The notes beneath the pieces were generated by a model, which searched no databases, was not told the DNA's origin, and saw only the letters and a list, made by a program, of their open reading frames with translations. Position numbers and translations under genes: made by a program. DNA of 64,000 bases from Sporosarcina sp. P34 (GTDB taxonomy: Bacteria; Bacillota; Bacilli; Bacillales_A; Planococcaceae), in the NCBI RefSeq assembly GCF_002743375.1, contig NZ_PDZC01000010.1:1-64000 (forward strand). Reading direction: 5' to 3'. Shown here one piece after another: positions 49,143 to 58,800 of the stretch (position 1 is the stretch's first letter; each line of letters begins with the position of its first letter).

Positions 49143-49550
49143 TCATTCCAAGTACTGTAGTATTTCTTCAATTGCTAGTTCACCGGCAATTTCCCAACGA
49201 CTTTTATCACGAATTTCTGCATCACGATCTAACGGTTCTTGGAATTGATTCAATGAACCACTTATTAAAGAACTTGAGTCGGGATCTAAACCCGTATTCA
49301 CCACATGTTTGATGACGTAAGGTTTTTTGAATTTAATGGATGTGTTGAAATCATCAAGTTCACCGTCATGAACTTCAAAGGGGACACGTAAGTAAATGGT
49401 TTCTCCAGCTTCCCTATGAAGGATGGAATCAAAACTACCTTTATGATAATCCCAGCCTCCGCCAAAATGATACCCGTGCTGATCGACTTTATCCCGTAAA
49501 GTCCCAAAACAAGCTAGTTTGCCTTCAATCGGCGTATCTAATTCCAGCAT
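49143..49550 (-). CDS. YugN-like family protein
   Basis: This 135-residue protein matches the YugN-like family: 'GKLACFGTLRDKVDQHGYHFGGGWDYHKGSFDS' near the N terminus is the diagnostic region, followed by 'LRVPFEVHDGELDDFNT'. No catalytic function is known. ATG 49550 has AAAAGGAG upstream; the longer start at 49574 is less likely. Confidence 0.85.
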   Translation of the reverse strand: MLELDTPIEGKLACFGTLRDKVDQHGYHFGGGWDYHKGSFDSILHREAGETIYLRVPFEVHDGELDDFNTSIKFKKPYVIKHVVNTGLDPDSSSLISGSLNQFQEPLDRDAEIRDKSRWEIAGELAIEEILQYLE

Positions 49551-49623
49551 GAAATCACTCCTTTTTATCAGCATTCCTTACTAGCAAATATTTATACATC
49601 CTCTAAAAAAATTTAACGAAAAG

Positions 49624-49649
49624 GTTTCTAATTTTCATAACCGGGGTAC
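49624..49649 (+). promoter_or_regulatory. Candidate sigma-B promoter of the YsnF-like gene
   Basis: GTTTCT (49624-49629), a 14-base spacer and GGGTAC (49644-49649) fit the sigma-B pattern GTTTAA-N12-15-GGGTAT. The gene starts 64 bases downstream. B. subtilis ysnF is itself a general stress gene. Confidence 0.55.
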
Positions 49650-49712
49650 ATGTATCAACACGACGTTAAAAGAGTTCTAAATAATTCATTACAACATTAG
49701 GAGGAGATTTAT

Positions 49713-50693
49713 ATGGGTAAAAATAGATATATTGGAATGTACTATAATGAAACAGATTTGGTGAACCGTCTGGACGAGTTGAAGAGAGAAGGATGGCCTG
49801 AAGATGATATTTATGTCGTTGTGAAAAATGAAGATCAATTAACTATGCTTAGAAGTCGTACGGATGCGGAGATTAAATCAGCTGACGATTCATGGTGGGA
49901 TCGTTTTATGGGGTTTGTTTCTGGAGAAGACCATGTACGTCGTATGGTAGATAGTTTAGATTTCGGAACAGAAGACACAGTAAGATATTATCAGGAAATA
50001 GAACAAGGTGGCATGTTGCTATATGTTGATTCTGGCGAAGCAAATCGCCATTATATGGACAACACCGAGTTTTACGGCAGAATTGGAAAAAGTACAGACG
50101 TGAATCTTGGGGCGAATGGCTTAAGCGTAACGGACCAAGAATTAAATGGAGGAGATCCGGCATTCAGGTTGAATCAAACGCTGCCAGATCATACACTCAA
50201 TCAACACAATCGGGACGTAGACTCTGGCCTTCATGCAACTGAACATGCTTTCACTGACACTGATACAGAAGAGGAACGTATACGTTTACACGAAGAACGT
50301 CTTCAAGTGGATAAGCATGAAACACAGCGTGGAGAAATCCGTGTTGAAAAAGAAGTAGTAGAAGAACCTAGATCGGTAGATGTTAGCGTTTCGCACGACG
50401 AAGTGACAATCGAACGTAGACCTGTTGTAGATGGAGAAGCTGGTCTTGATGGTCGCTATGGCAATGATGCGGTAGCGTTCAGGGAAGATGACGAGACAAT
50501 TCGTATTCCGATTACTGAAGAACAAGTGGAAGTAACAAAGAAACCCGTTGTAACGGAAGAAATCATACTCAAGAAGCGTGAGGTTGTAGAGAATGAAACG
50601 ATTCACGAATCTGTGAAACGTGAAGAAGTACATGTTGAAAAAGAAGGGGACGTAGAAGTTAAGGGTGATCAGTTGGATAAAGACCGTTTCTAA
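49713..50693 (+). CDS. ysnF: YsnF/DUF2382-domain stress protein
   Basis: This 326-residue protein has an N-terminal general-stress YflT-like domain (about 1-110: 'RYIGMYYNETDLVNRLDELKREG') and a C-terminal DUF2382/YsnF-AvaK domain (about 195-310). The latter has three repeats around 'EERLQVDKHETQRGEIRVEKEVVEE', 'VTIERRPVVDGE' and 'EQVEVTKKPVVTEEI'. Such proteins are induced by general stress; the biochemical role is unknown. GGAGGAG precedes the ATG. Confidence 0.87.
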   Translation: MGKNRYIGMYYNETDLVNRLDELKREGWPEDDIYVVVKNEDQLTMLRSRTDAEIKSADDSWWDRFMGFVSGEDHVRRMVDSLDFGTEDTVRYYQEIEQGGMLLYVDSGEANRHYMDNTEFYGRIGKSTDVNLGANGLSVTDQELNGGDPAFRLNQTLPDHTLNQHNRDVDSGLHATEHAFTDTDTEEERIRLHEERLQVDKHETQRGEIRVEKEVVEEPRSVDVSVSHDEVTIERRPVVDGEAGLDGRYGNDAVAFREDDETIRIPITEEQVEVTKKPVVTEEIILKKREVVENETIHESVKREEVHVEKEGDVEVKGDQLDKDRF

Positions 50694-50773
50694 AAAAGAC
50701 ATGTAGCAAATATCTTGTCATTCCCTTTCTGGATACTGTAGGATAGACGTAACAGCCAGGAAGGGGAGATGAC

Positions 50774-51016
50774 ATGTTTAAGCATCCAGGTATTGCCGCC
50801 GTGCTTAGTTTTTTCTGGACTGGCGTCGGCCAAATCTATAATGGACAAATCCTTAAAGGGATTTTACTTATTATCTTACAAGGAATCAATGGTCTGCTCA
50901 TGTTTGTAGGTATAGGTTTCATTACGTATCCCATTGTATGGATTTGGGGTATGTATGACGCTTATAAGACTGCTGAGCGTATGAACTATAATCAAAATCA
51001 ATATAATAAGCATTGA
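50774..51016 (+). CDS. TM2-domain membrane protein
   Basis: This 80-residue protein has two hydrophobic helices joined by a short turn, the TM2 domain pattern: 'HPGIAAVLSFFWTGVGQIYNGQILKG' then 'IGFITYPIVWIWGMYDAYKTAERMN'. The function is unknown. GGAAGGGGAG precedes the ATG and a terminator follows at once. Confidence 0.88.
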   Translation: MFKHPGIAAVLSFFWTGVGQIYNGQILKGILLIILQGINGLLMFVGIGFITYPIVWIWGMYDAYKTAERMNYNQNQYNKH

Positions 51017-51053
51017 AAAATGTCCCAGCCAGTATTGGCAGGGACATTTTTTG
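51017..51053. terminator. Bidirectional terminator
   Basis: AAAATGTCCC pairs with GGGACATTTT around a GCC/GGC inner pair. It lies between convergent genes. Confidence 0.88.
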
Positions 51054-51054
51054 T

Positions 51055-51549
51055 TCACTTATTTAATTTCCATGTAGAGTAATTTAATACTAGAGCAAAC
51101 ATTACCCATCCAATATAAGGAACCATCAATCCACCAGCGATACGATCCGTCTGATTGAATTCATAAGCGGTCATAGCAATAGCACCTAACAAAATCGTCA
51201 TCTCTATCAGTGCTGTACCTCGTAAATTCCATTTAAAGAACAAGAAGGACCAAAGAAAATTAAGGCCTAATTGTACGTCATACAAAGAGATAGCGGTATC
51301 TTTCCATGGCGATGGCTGCTTCATTTCCACGCGGTAATTCGCAACACCCATTATCGTATATAAAGCTGTCCAAGCAACTGGAAATGTAGCTCCAGGAGGA
51401 GAAAATGAAGGTTTCTTCAACTCAGCATACTGTTTTTGTGTATTGCGGTTAGCTAGAAATCCGATAATCGATCCGCCCACTACTGGAATTAACACGTTAC
51501 GTGTGAGCTTCTTCCAATCCAGTTCACCATATACTTTTACTAACTCCAA
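51055..51549 (-). CDS. tspO: TspO/MBR family membrane protein
   Basis: This 164-residue protein has five membrane helices typical of TspO, the tryptophan-rich sensory protein that binds porphyrins. Matching segments are 'LKKPSFSPPGATFPVAWTALYTIMGVANYRV', 'QLGLNFLWSFLFFKWNLRG' and 'PYIGWVMFALVLNYSTWKLN'. The N-terminal extension before the first helix is slightly long. AGGGGG precedes the ATG. Confidence 0.9.
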   Translation of the reverse strand: MELVKVYGELDWKKLTRNVLIPVVGGSIIGFLANRNTQKQYAELKKPSFSPPGATFPVAWTALYTIMGVANYRVEMKQPSPWKDTAISLYDVQLGLNFLWSFLFFKWNLRGTALIEMTILLGAIAMTAYEFNQTDRIAGGLMVPYIGWVMFALVLNYSTWKLNK

Positions 51550-51603
51550 GGTAAAACCCCCTTTTTAGAAAGTTTTCCCCATTCGCTAGTTACTAAACAG
51601 TGA

Positions 51604-53178
51604 TCACGTATTCGCTGTATACATAATTTCACCAGCGACAATAGTTTTTTCTACTTGTATTTCAGTTATTCGATCCACGTCTATAGTGAAAACATCATCT
51701 TTCAAGACAGTGAAGTCTGCATCAAATCCAACTGATAGTTTTCCTCTTGAATTCATTTTACCTATAGTAGCCGCTGCGCCTGAAGTAAATAATTGTACTG
51801 CCTCATAACGACTAAGTTTTTCATCTGGTAAATATCCTTCATGCTGTTCCGTATTCGACTTTCTAGTGATCGCTGCGTGTATACCTAGCAAAGGATTCGG
51901 GTCTTCAATAGGAGCATCTGATCCTCCGCCACAAATAAAACCTTTAGTTAGGAGCTTCTTCCATGCATATGCCCAGTCAAGCCGGTCTTCACCCAGTCGG
52001 TCCCCAACCCAAGGGAAATCAGAAGGAACGAACGCAGGCTGTATATCTAAAACAATTGGAAGCTTTTGCATTCGTTCCACTAAATCATCACGTAATAAAA
52101 TGACATGTATTAACCGATCTAACTTGCCGGCTGGGGCAGGATACATTTCAATGACATCTAGTGCTTTTTCAACTGCCAGATCACCAATCACATGTATGGC
52201 AACAGCTTCTCCATAGTGTCTTGCCATTTTGACATAGTTTTCTATCTCTTCATCAGTCAATACAGCTGTTCCTACATTATCGGGGTCATCGAAGTATGGC
52301 TTACTTAACAGAGCAGTACTACCGCCGAAAGCGCCATCAATGAAGAACTTCATCTCGCCAGGTTCTACCCACGGTGTATTATAGAGCGCATGATCTTCCA
52401 TCAAATCAGTAAATACACTAACATGACGCAGTAAATGGGCACGGAATTTACGCTTCCCACCGAGAACGTGATTGAAAGCTTTCAATGGCGTCTGATAGTG
52501 ACCGTAATAACCTAAGTCATCCGTCACAACACCTGTCAACCCTACAGATAGTAAATGATCGACAGAAGTTTCCAAAGCTTTCGTAACATAGTCCTCTGTT
52601 GGATTCGGTAAAAGTTGAAGCACTCGCTGCATAGCGCCTTCTTTCAATAACCCTGTTGGCTCGCCGTTAGGATCGCGTTCAATAACACCATCATCGGGGT
52701 CAGGTGTCTCTTTTGTGATACCAGCTAGTTCCAGAGCCTTTGAATTGACGATAGCAGCATGCCAACAAGTACGTTTTAATAGCATAGGTGAATCCGTTAC
52801 AGCATCCAACTCATAGCGAGTGAAGATTTTCTTGTCAGGAAAGTTATTCTCATCCCAACCTTCCCCAATGAACCATTCGTCTTCTGGCAATTCTTTATAG
52901 GAGTTGAGAAGCAGCTCCATCATATGTTCTGAATAAGTGGTGTTGGATAAATCTAGGCGCAACAGCTTTTCACCTTGGCCGATCATGTGCATATGATTGT
53001 CGATAAAACCGGGATAAACAAAAGCTCCTTGCAAGTCTATTTGCGTATCAGCTTGATCTTTTAGTTCATCATATGAACCGGTCGCTAGTATTTTTCCGTC
53101 TCTTGTCAATAAAGCATCTATTGTATGTCCTTCATTTTGCATCGTATAAAAGAGTGCATTAAACCAAATCGCAGTCAT
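51604..53178 (-). CDS. YtcJ-like amidohydrolase
   Basis: This 524-residue metal-dependent amidohydrolase of the YtcJ type shows the N-terminal composite barrel, 'YPGFIDNHMHMIGQG' with the HxH metal motif, 'FFIDGAFGGSTALLS', 'IHVIGDLAVEKALDVIE' and the late metal Asp in 'GGGSDAPIEDPNPLLGI'. The substrate is unknown; relatives hydrolyse N-substituted formamides. AAGGAGGT precedes the ATG. Confidence 0.9.
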   Translation of the reverse strand: MTAIWFNALFYTMQNEGHTIDALLTRDGKILATGSYDELKDQADTQIDLQGAFVYPGFIDNHMHMIGQGEKLLRLDLSNTTYSEHMMELLLNSYKELPEDEWFIGEGWDENNFPDKKIFTRYELDAVTDSPMLLKRTCWHAAIVNSKALELAGITKETPDPDDGVIERDPNGEPTGLLKEGAMQRVLQLLPNPTEDYVTKALETSVDHLLSVGLTGVVTDDLGYYGHYQTPLKAFNHVLGGKRKFRAHLLRHVSVFTDLMEDHALYNTPWVEPGEMKFFIDGAFGGSTALLSKPYFDDPDNVGTAVLTDEEIENYVKMARHYGEAVAIHVIGDLAVEKALDVIEMYPAPAGKLDRLIHVILLRDDLVERMQKLPIVLDIQPAFVPSDFPWVGDRLGEDRLDWAYAWKKLLTKGFICGGGSDAPIEDPNPLLGIHAAITRKSNTEQHEGYLPDEKLSRYEAVQLFTSGAAATIGKMNSRGKLSVGFDADFTVLKDDVFTIDVDRITEIQVEKTIVAGEIMYTANT

Positions 53179-53449
53179 TCCGAAACCTCCTTATCTACTT
53201 ATAGTAAACTGAATGAGACGAATCAACAAATAGTAGATGAAGAATTTTATATGAAATAGGTTGAGCTGATTAGCGATTATGCAGTGTGGGTTGGATATTC
53301 ATACAAAAGGGCAGTACATGAATACATAACGACGTCATACCTTTATCATAGTAGGCAAGCTTTTTATGCATCCCGGTGTAGGAAAGGTTATAAGATGAAT
53401 CACGTTTTGACTGGCTTATCATATGCTGATAAAGAAAGGGGTGGGTGTC

Positions 53450-53752
53450 TTGATTGAACACCAAAGCATATCTATAGATGGACAGTCATTTCAAGCAGTT
53501 ACGGTAAAACTACCGAAAACGACGCTACTTACAGTTTCGAATGAAAAAGGGTATATTATGTGTGGTGCACTTGATGTAGGATTATTAAATAGTGTACTAG
53601 CAGACCGTAAAATTGTTGCGGGACGCGCGGTTGGTGTGAAAACGATAGAGCAATTGTTGGCAGCCCCGCTGGAATCAGTAACGCTAGAAGCTGAGAACTA
53701 TGGCATTTCCGCAGGTATGATTGGATCAGAAGCACTATTAAAAATGATATAA
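53450..53752 (+). CDS. yunC: YunC-like DUF1805 protein
   Basis: This 100-residue protein closely fits B. subtilis YunC: 'FQAVTVKLPKTTLLTVSNEKGYIMCGALDVGLLN' and 'IVAGRAVGVKTIEQLLAAPLESVTLEAE'. YunC has a solved fold but no known reaction. TTG 53450 is preferred: GGGGTGGG lies upstream. The longer start at 53423 would run through that site. The stretch 53179-53422 before it has nothing recognised. Confidence 0.87.
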   Translation: MIEHQSISIDGQSFQAVTVKLPKTTLLTVSNEKGYIMCGALDVGLLNSVLADRKIVAGRAVGVKTIEQLLAAPLESVTLEAENYGISAGMIGSEALLKMI

Positions 53753-53786
53753 AAAGTGACGCCCTTTTTGATGGGCGTCACTTTTC
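53753..53786 (+). terminator. Terminator after the YunC-like gene
   Basis: AAAAGTGACGCCC pairs with GGGCGTCACTTTT. Confidence 0.88.
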
Positions 53787-53848
53787 TAATTAGCTTACAT
53801 ATCAGTTAAGTACTCTACGTGTTTGTTACAGTGTATTTCAAAACATCC

Positions 53849-54085
53849 TTATTCCTTTTCGTATTTCTCTTCACTGGACGAACGATTTTTCGTCTCACGA
53901 TGGTGTCTTTCTTCTTCTTCCTCCATACGTACATCTTCTAAAGGAATAGCGTCTACGGTCTGCATATCTTCATGCATATCGTAAATGCTTTCTTTATCGG
54001 TTTTTAAATTTTCAGGGTTATCCATATACCCGCCCTCAGCCTGGTTACGGTCTTTTTCTGTAAATACTTTTTTCTCTTTGCTCAT
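53849..54085 (-). CDS. Small acidic hydrophilic protein (78 aa)
   Basis: This polar protein has strings of Glu ('MEEEEERHHRE') and a charged tail; no membrane helix. 'MDNPENLKTDKESIYDMHEDMQTVDAIP' is the only ordered-looking part. GAGGGAGTG precedes the ATG on the minus strand. It lies 30 bases behind the 62-residue gene at 54116-54304 and probably shares its sigma-B-type promoter. The function is unknown, perhaps general stress. Confidence 0.68.
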   Translation of the reverse strand: MSKEKKVFTEKDRNQAEGGYMDNPENLKTDKESIYDMHEDMQTVDAIPLEDVRMEEEEERHHRETKNRSSSEEKYEKE

Positions 54086-54115
54086 GCAGATCCACTCCCT
54101 CGCAATTAAATATAT

Positions 54116-54304
54116 TTAATCTAAAAATCTATCTAGTAATCCTTTATTTGGTTCGGGTTTCTGAGTGTTATCTTTACGTTCGCCGCGCATAGGTGTCTCA
54201 TTGAACTCGTCAAATTGACGTGACAATTTGTCCCGTGCATCTTTGTTACGCATTAAATAGGCTGCTCCTAAACCGATCGCTGTTAACGCCATTCTTTTTT
54301 TCAT
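54116..54304 (-). CDS. Small YtxH-like stress-type protein (62 aa)
   Basis: A 62-residue protein has an N-terminal short hydrophobic stretch (MALTAIGLGAAYLM) followed by a charged helix ('RNKDARDKLSRQFDEF') and a flexible end. This layout resembles small YtxH-like proteins of Bacillus. AGGAGGAG precedes the ATG. A sigma-B-type promoter lies 38 bases upstream. Confidence 0.68.
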   Translation of the reverse strand: MKKRMALTAIGLGAAYLMRNKDARDKLSRQFDEFNETPMRGERKDNTQKPEPNKGLLDRFLD

Positions 54305-54341
54305 ATATTGCTCCTCCTCGTTATCGTTTCTTATATGTTGT

Positions 54342-54367
54342 TTTCCCAGTTTTCATTCATACTAAAC
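54342..54367 (-). promoter_or_regulatory. Candidate sigma-B promoter for the 62-aa and 78-aa genes
   Basis: On the minus strand GTTTAG (54367-54362), 14 bases and GGGAAA (54347-54342) fit the sigma-B consensus well. Confidence 0.55.
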
Positions 54368-54392
54368 AACTCACATGGTTTAGCGACAAAAC

Positions 54393-54741
54393 AAAAAACA
54401 GTCAGTGATTGAAAACTTCCAATCACTGACTGTTCTTCTCTAGCTATGCGGAAAATTTTATGTTGCGATTACTCCATACTGACGACATTGTACCCTCGTA
54501 GTATGCTTTTTGCATGTTACACTGCTTAACTTCTTTGAAGCAGGAATTTCACTTGCACTTACACAAAAAACTTCTTTCGCATTACCTGGTAAACCTGTCT
54601 TTCATTTGGAATCTTAAAAGCAGATTCCCAAACCGAGTGTACCACTTGCCAGTAAAGAAAAATTTTCCGCCAAGGCTGTGCATCTCGTCCAGATCTAGCA
54701 GCTTACTACACTAACTAGTTCCTTCAGTTTGCCTTGTAGTA
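54393..54741 (-). ncRNA. Candidate structured RNA, about 350 nt, sigma-B-type promoter
   Basis: This stretch has a promoter (54749-54773) and a strong 13-bp terminator hairpin (54421-54433 with 54398-54410) followed by TTTTTTGTTTT in the minus direction. It has no credible gene: the longest minus frame from an ATG is about 32 codons without a good binding site. A 12-base block GCGGAAAATTTT at 54448-54459 is the exact complement of 54659-54670 and would close a 199-nt domain. Inside are local hairpins (CTGCTT/AAGCAG; ATGC/GCAT). It does not match RNase P, tmRNA, 4.5S or 6S core motifs that I know. I cannot name a family; a leaderless or very short coding function remains possible. Confidence 0.6.
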
Positions 54742-54748
54742 ATAGTAT

Positions 54749-54773
54749 ACCCATGCAAACCATTTCTAAACAT
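54749..54773 (-). promoter_or_regulatory. Candidate sigma-B promoter of the structured RNA
   Basis: On the minus strand GTTTAG (54773-54768), a 13-base spacer and GGGTAT (54754-54749) give a near-perfect sigma-B promoter. TATACT overlapping the -10 could also serve sigma-A, but no -35 for that is seen. Confidence 0.6.
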
Positions 54774-54866
54774 CTTTTTTAAATAAATTTGAAAGGATTT
54801 TCTGAGATTATTCTTACTCGCGGTATATGCACTTATGATCTATAATAGAGGACTGAGGTGAGAGCT

Positions 54867-54950
54867 TTGAACAAGGGATTAACAGGGAGAAGCATGATGT
54901 ATAATCTTGCTGAAGTAAAGCCCTTTATTGAAAAGAATGTATTACTATGA
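54867..54950 (+). CDS. 27-codon upstream ORF of the helicase gene
   Basis: TTG 54867 has GAGGTGAGAG upstream and a TATAAT -10-like element at 54841-54846. Its 27 codons (MNKGLTGRSMMYNLAEVKPF...) end in ATGA overlapping the helicase start. The helicase ATG itself has no good binding site, so this leader ORF probably drives its translation by coupling. Confidence 0.5.
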   Translation: MNKGLTGRSMMYNLAEVKPFIEKNVLL

Positions 54951-57900
54951 GTGTGTTAAAAAATATAGAAATGATACTTTGTAGTCTGGAAATAACGAAA
55001 AATGCACGAAAAGGTTTGGAACAGTGGTTTTTAAGTGAAGAAGCTTTCGTTTCTTCAGAGTCTGTTTTTGATATATATATTGAAAAGAAACCGGAGAATC
55101 GTATGGGAAATCAATCCTATGCGCTGTTTTTTGATCCATATACAAATAAAAGGTTTGCCAAAGAAGTTCAGCAACGTGTGGCTGTTATGGAGTGCGTGTT
55201 GAAACCGGATGGTCTACTAGCAACAGGTTTTCATGTCAGAGGTGCGAGAGAGCCCGTTCAGACAAATCGGCGGCTACATACAGCAATAAAATTCAGGTTA
55301 AACCGTGCAGGAGTCGCACTGCCAATCGAATTTTATACGAGGTTACGCCAATTGCCCATCGCAGAAGAGCGTTCGGAATATGTAAAAAAACGCATTGAAA
55401 GTTGGGAAGGCTATCTACAAATTGCGGAGAAAAATGCGGATGTAGAGGATATCTTCTGTACATTTAGCCAAGCCAGTTTTACTAGTGATTTTACAAAGGT
55501 ACGTCTTCATTGTAAAGATTTGCAAATGAAAAATTGGAAACAACTCCGTGGGTTTAGTGTAAAAATGAATGAACTCTCCACTGAAATCGGTCAAGTCATC
55601 GATGCTCATAAAGGACAGAAGATCCTTGTCGTAGAATTAAATCAACGGTTTCAAAAGAAAGCAAGATCCGAACAATGGTTACCAACACGGAATAAAAGTC
55701 TAGTGCTGACGAACTTTGCTGAATTAAGTCAGATACGTCGGTTACGTAAAGGTTTCAAGGATTTACAAGATGGTCTAGCGGCAAATGCGAATTTGGAAAA
55801 GATCTTATTCGAGGAACGTCCTGTCGTGCAAATTACGAATAAACAGCCGAAACTGGAGTTTTATAATAATTTGAATGAATTCCAGCAAGAAGCAGTCTCG
55901 GGTGCGATGAAAGCGCATGACTTGTTTGTAGTCCAAGGCCCACCCGGTACAGGCAAAACAACGGTAATATCCGAAATTTGCTACCAAAACGTCAAAGCTG
56001 GTTTGCGGACACTTGTCGCATCCCAATCAAATCTAGCTGTAGATAACGCACTCGGTCGATTACTTACAGATCCAGCGACTCGTATTTTACGTTATGGGCG
56101 ATCAGAAAGTATTGAAGAAGAGGGCAAGCGTTTCATGGAAGAAAATGTGGCGTTGCACTGGAGAAATGAAACAATTGAAACCGTACAAGCAACACGTGCA
56201 ATTTATCGAAAAAAAGATATCGAATTGCAAAAGCATGCGGATCAATTATCCAATCAGATTAAACAGAACACAGAATTGAAAATCACATTAACTGAGCAAC
56301 TACAAATGCAAAACATAGTGCAAGAGAAGTTGAAACAACTAAAATCTGAATACTTTTCTCGAAAGTCTCTGCTTGAACAGTCTGTACGCAGGCTTTCTCA
56401 AAAACAGCAAAGAATGGAGCAAACTGAAGTTGATCTTGCTCAACACGTAAAGGAAATTGCAGAGTTACAGAAACAGCTAAAAACAGAACCGGATAAAGAA
56501 GAATTGTCAGGTCGAGTAGAAGAATCGTTACAAGAGCAGTGCTTATTAAGGCAGACACAATCATACATCAACTGGCTAGACGAAATGGAGAGCAATACCG
56601 AAGCATACCAAAATATTATGGAAGAATACAAAACGCTTCCTGACAAAGAACAATTGCTACAAGCAGCACATCGTATCGTAAAGTCTCAGACGAAAATGAA
56701 AGATATCCAACTGGCGCTCGCTGAAAACCAGATTGAATTACCTATTCATATTACGTTGCAGAATAACGACTTACAGCGAATCATCAAGTCGATTGAAAGT
56801 GGAGAGTATTCCTATGAATTTCAGGAATGGAAGGAACTTCATGAGCGATTTCAAACGGCTATTAAAAAAACACAATCTCTATTGCAAACGCACCGTTATC
56901 CGGTAGAAACCATTACTAAACGCTCAACCGAAAATTTCACGACTATACAAGAAATGCATGAAATGATTGATCGTTTAGGAAAGTTTTTAATCCATCCTGC
57001 AACAAAAAAAGTGCTGCAAAACAAAGAAATTTCATCCGGGAAAACAGAAGTTCTACAAAAAATCGCACAAGGGATGTCATTGTTTTACGGTAAAGAAGAG
57101 ATTGTTCGTGCAAAAGGAATTGAGCTTCAGCAACAGAAAGTCCACTCTGTAAAAGAAGTATTTGCAGAAGTGAAATATGAAATTTTGAGATTCCTCCAAC
57201 AGGAACTTCATGAAATACAGGCCAATATACAGCGAAAGGAAGAGTTGAAGCAACATCTAGAATCCAAGCAAAGTGAATTGGAGAAACAGATTGATGAATA
57301 CCTACAAACCAACGGGCCGCCTGAAAAACAGTGGCAGAGAAATCAACTCACACAGGCAATTGACCAGCTAGAAAAAACGATATTGGAGTCTCGACAAAGA
57401 ATAAAAAATGTAACGCAATTAGCGGCAACCTTAACTACTTCTGAACTAAAGTATTCTCAAGCAAAACAACTACTTGAACGAGAAAAAATAGAAGTCAGAG
57501 AAGTAGAGCAAAAAACATTGCAATTACAAAAAGAACAGTATCAGCGACAGCAGAAAATAGAAGAACTTGCCGTTCAATTGAAACCAGATTTACAAGAGCA
57601 ATTAGAAAAAATAGAAATAGAACTCGTTCAAGCTGAAACACGAAAAGCAGAAATAGTAAAAGAACAACAACAGCTTCCTATCCTACAAGAACTACAAGCG
57701 CAGTGGGAGGAATTGTTGCGTGATGCCAATGAATATGACCTTGACGAAATCCGTAAGCTGTATATCGATCACGCGAACGTAATAGGCACGACATGTGTCG
57801 CATCGGCTTCTAAAAAGTTTATGGAAGAATACCCTGTCTTCGACGTAGTGATTATTGATGAAGTATCTAAAGCAACACCCCCAGAATTACTATTACCCAT

Positions 57901-58787
57901 GCTAAAAGGTAAAAAAGTTATTCTAGTGGGTGACCATCATCAGTTACCGCCACTCGTAGGACAAGAAACGATGGACGAACTAGTAGATCAGCAAAATAGA
58001 TCCTGATGTGCAACGCGAAATGAAAAAACTACTCAATGAATCATTATTCGAACGGTTATTCCGTACGTTGCCTAGGCAAAACAAAACAATGCTCAGTATT
58101 CAGTACCGAATGCATGAAAAAATTATGGAAACTATCGCACCTTTTTATAAAGATGGGGACTATGAATTACAATGTGGGCTTTCCAATTCAGACGAATTGC
58201 GTGATCATCTGCTCGAAAGCAGTAAAATCACTCGAAAAGACCATTTGTTATGGTTGGATACACCCAATACACCTTCATTTTTCGAAGATCAAGTTAAGGG
58301 CGGGACAAGTCGTTTCAATGAAGCGGAACTCACCATCGTACAAGATACGTTGCTAGAAATTGAACAAGCGACGGAAAAAGCTAAAAAAGATGGCCTAATG
58401 AAGCCAGACGAAAAGAAAAGTGTCGGTGTTATTAGTTTTTACGGTGAACAAGTGAAGCGAATTGATCGATTGATCCAACAAGAAATTCGTCCCCAACAAC
58501 TACATTGCCGAACAGGTTCGGTAGATAAGTTCCAAGGTATGGAAATGGATATTATTATTTTGAGCTTCGTTAGAAATCATGATAATAAAAATGGTGACAT
58601 TGGATTCGCTAAAGATTATCGACGTCTGAATGTGGCTTTATCACGTGCAAGAGAACTGCTCATTATCGTTGGGAGTTCTGATATGTTCACCATCCATACT
58701 AAAAATACCTCGACGAGAAATATGTATAAGCAATTGCTAGAAGTGGTGGATCATCAAGGTGGATTGCACAAAATAGAACAAATCTAG
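54947..58787 (+). pseudogene. SF1 (Upf1/Dna2-type) helicase with coiled coil, split by a frameshift
   Basis: Two frames together form one helicase. Part 1 (54947-58006) has an N-terminal region of about 320 residues, Walker A 'VVQGPPGTGKTTVISE', motif Ia 'ASQSNLAVDNALGR', a long coiled coil (about residues 400-920, rich in Gln, Glu and Lys), then motif II 'VVIIDEVSKATPPELL' and III 'VGDHHQLPPL'. It stops at 58004-58006. Part 2 (open from about 57999, GTG 58008, to 58787) has 'MLSIQYRMHEKI', 'VDKFQGMEMDIIILSFVR' and 'RRLNVALSRAREL', the remaining motifs. Removing one A at 57998 joins the frames as QNDPDVQREM. The break is a single-base insertion, either a real mutation, a sequencing error or a frameshift site. 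Such helicases unwind DNA or RNA; the exact role is unknown. Confidence 0.8.
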
Positions 58788-58800
58788 ATAGGGTGAGTGA

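Noticed and set aside
53270-53464. 64-codon minus-strand frame before the YunC-like gene
   Set aside because: It overlaps the YunC-like start and has no binding site.
54514-54714. 66-codon plus-strand frame in the helicase upstream region
   Set aside because: It is opposite the candidate RNA, has no binding site and has an odd composition.
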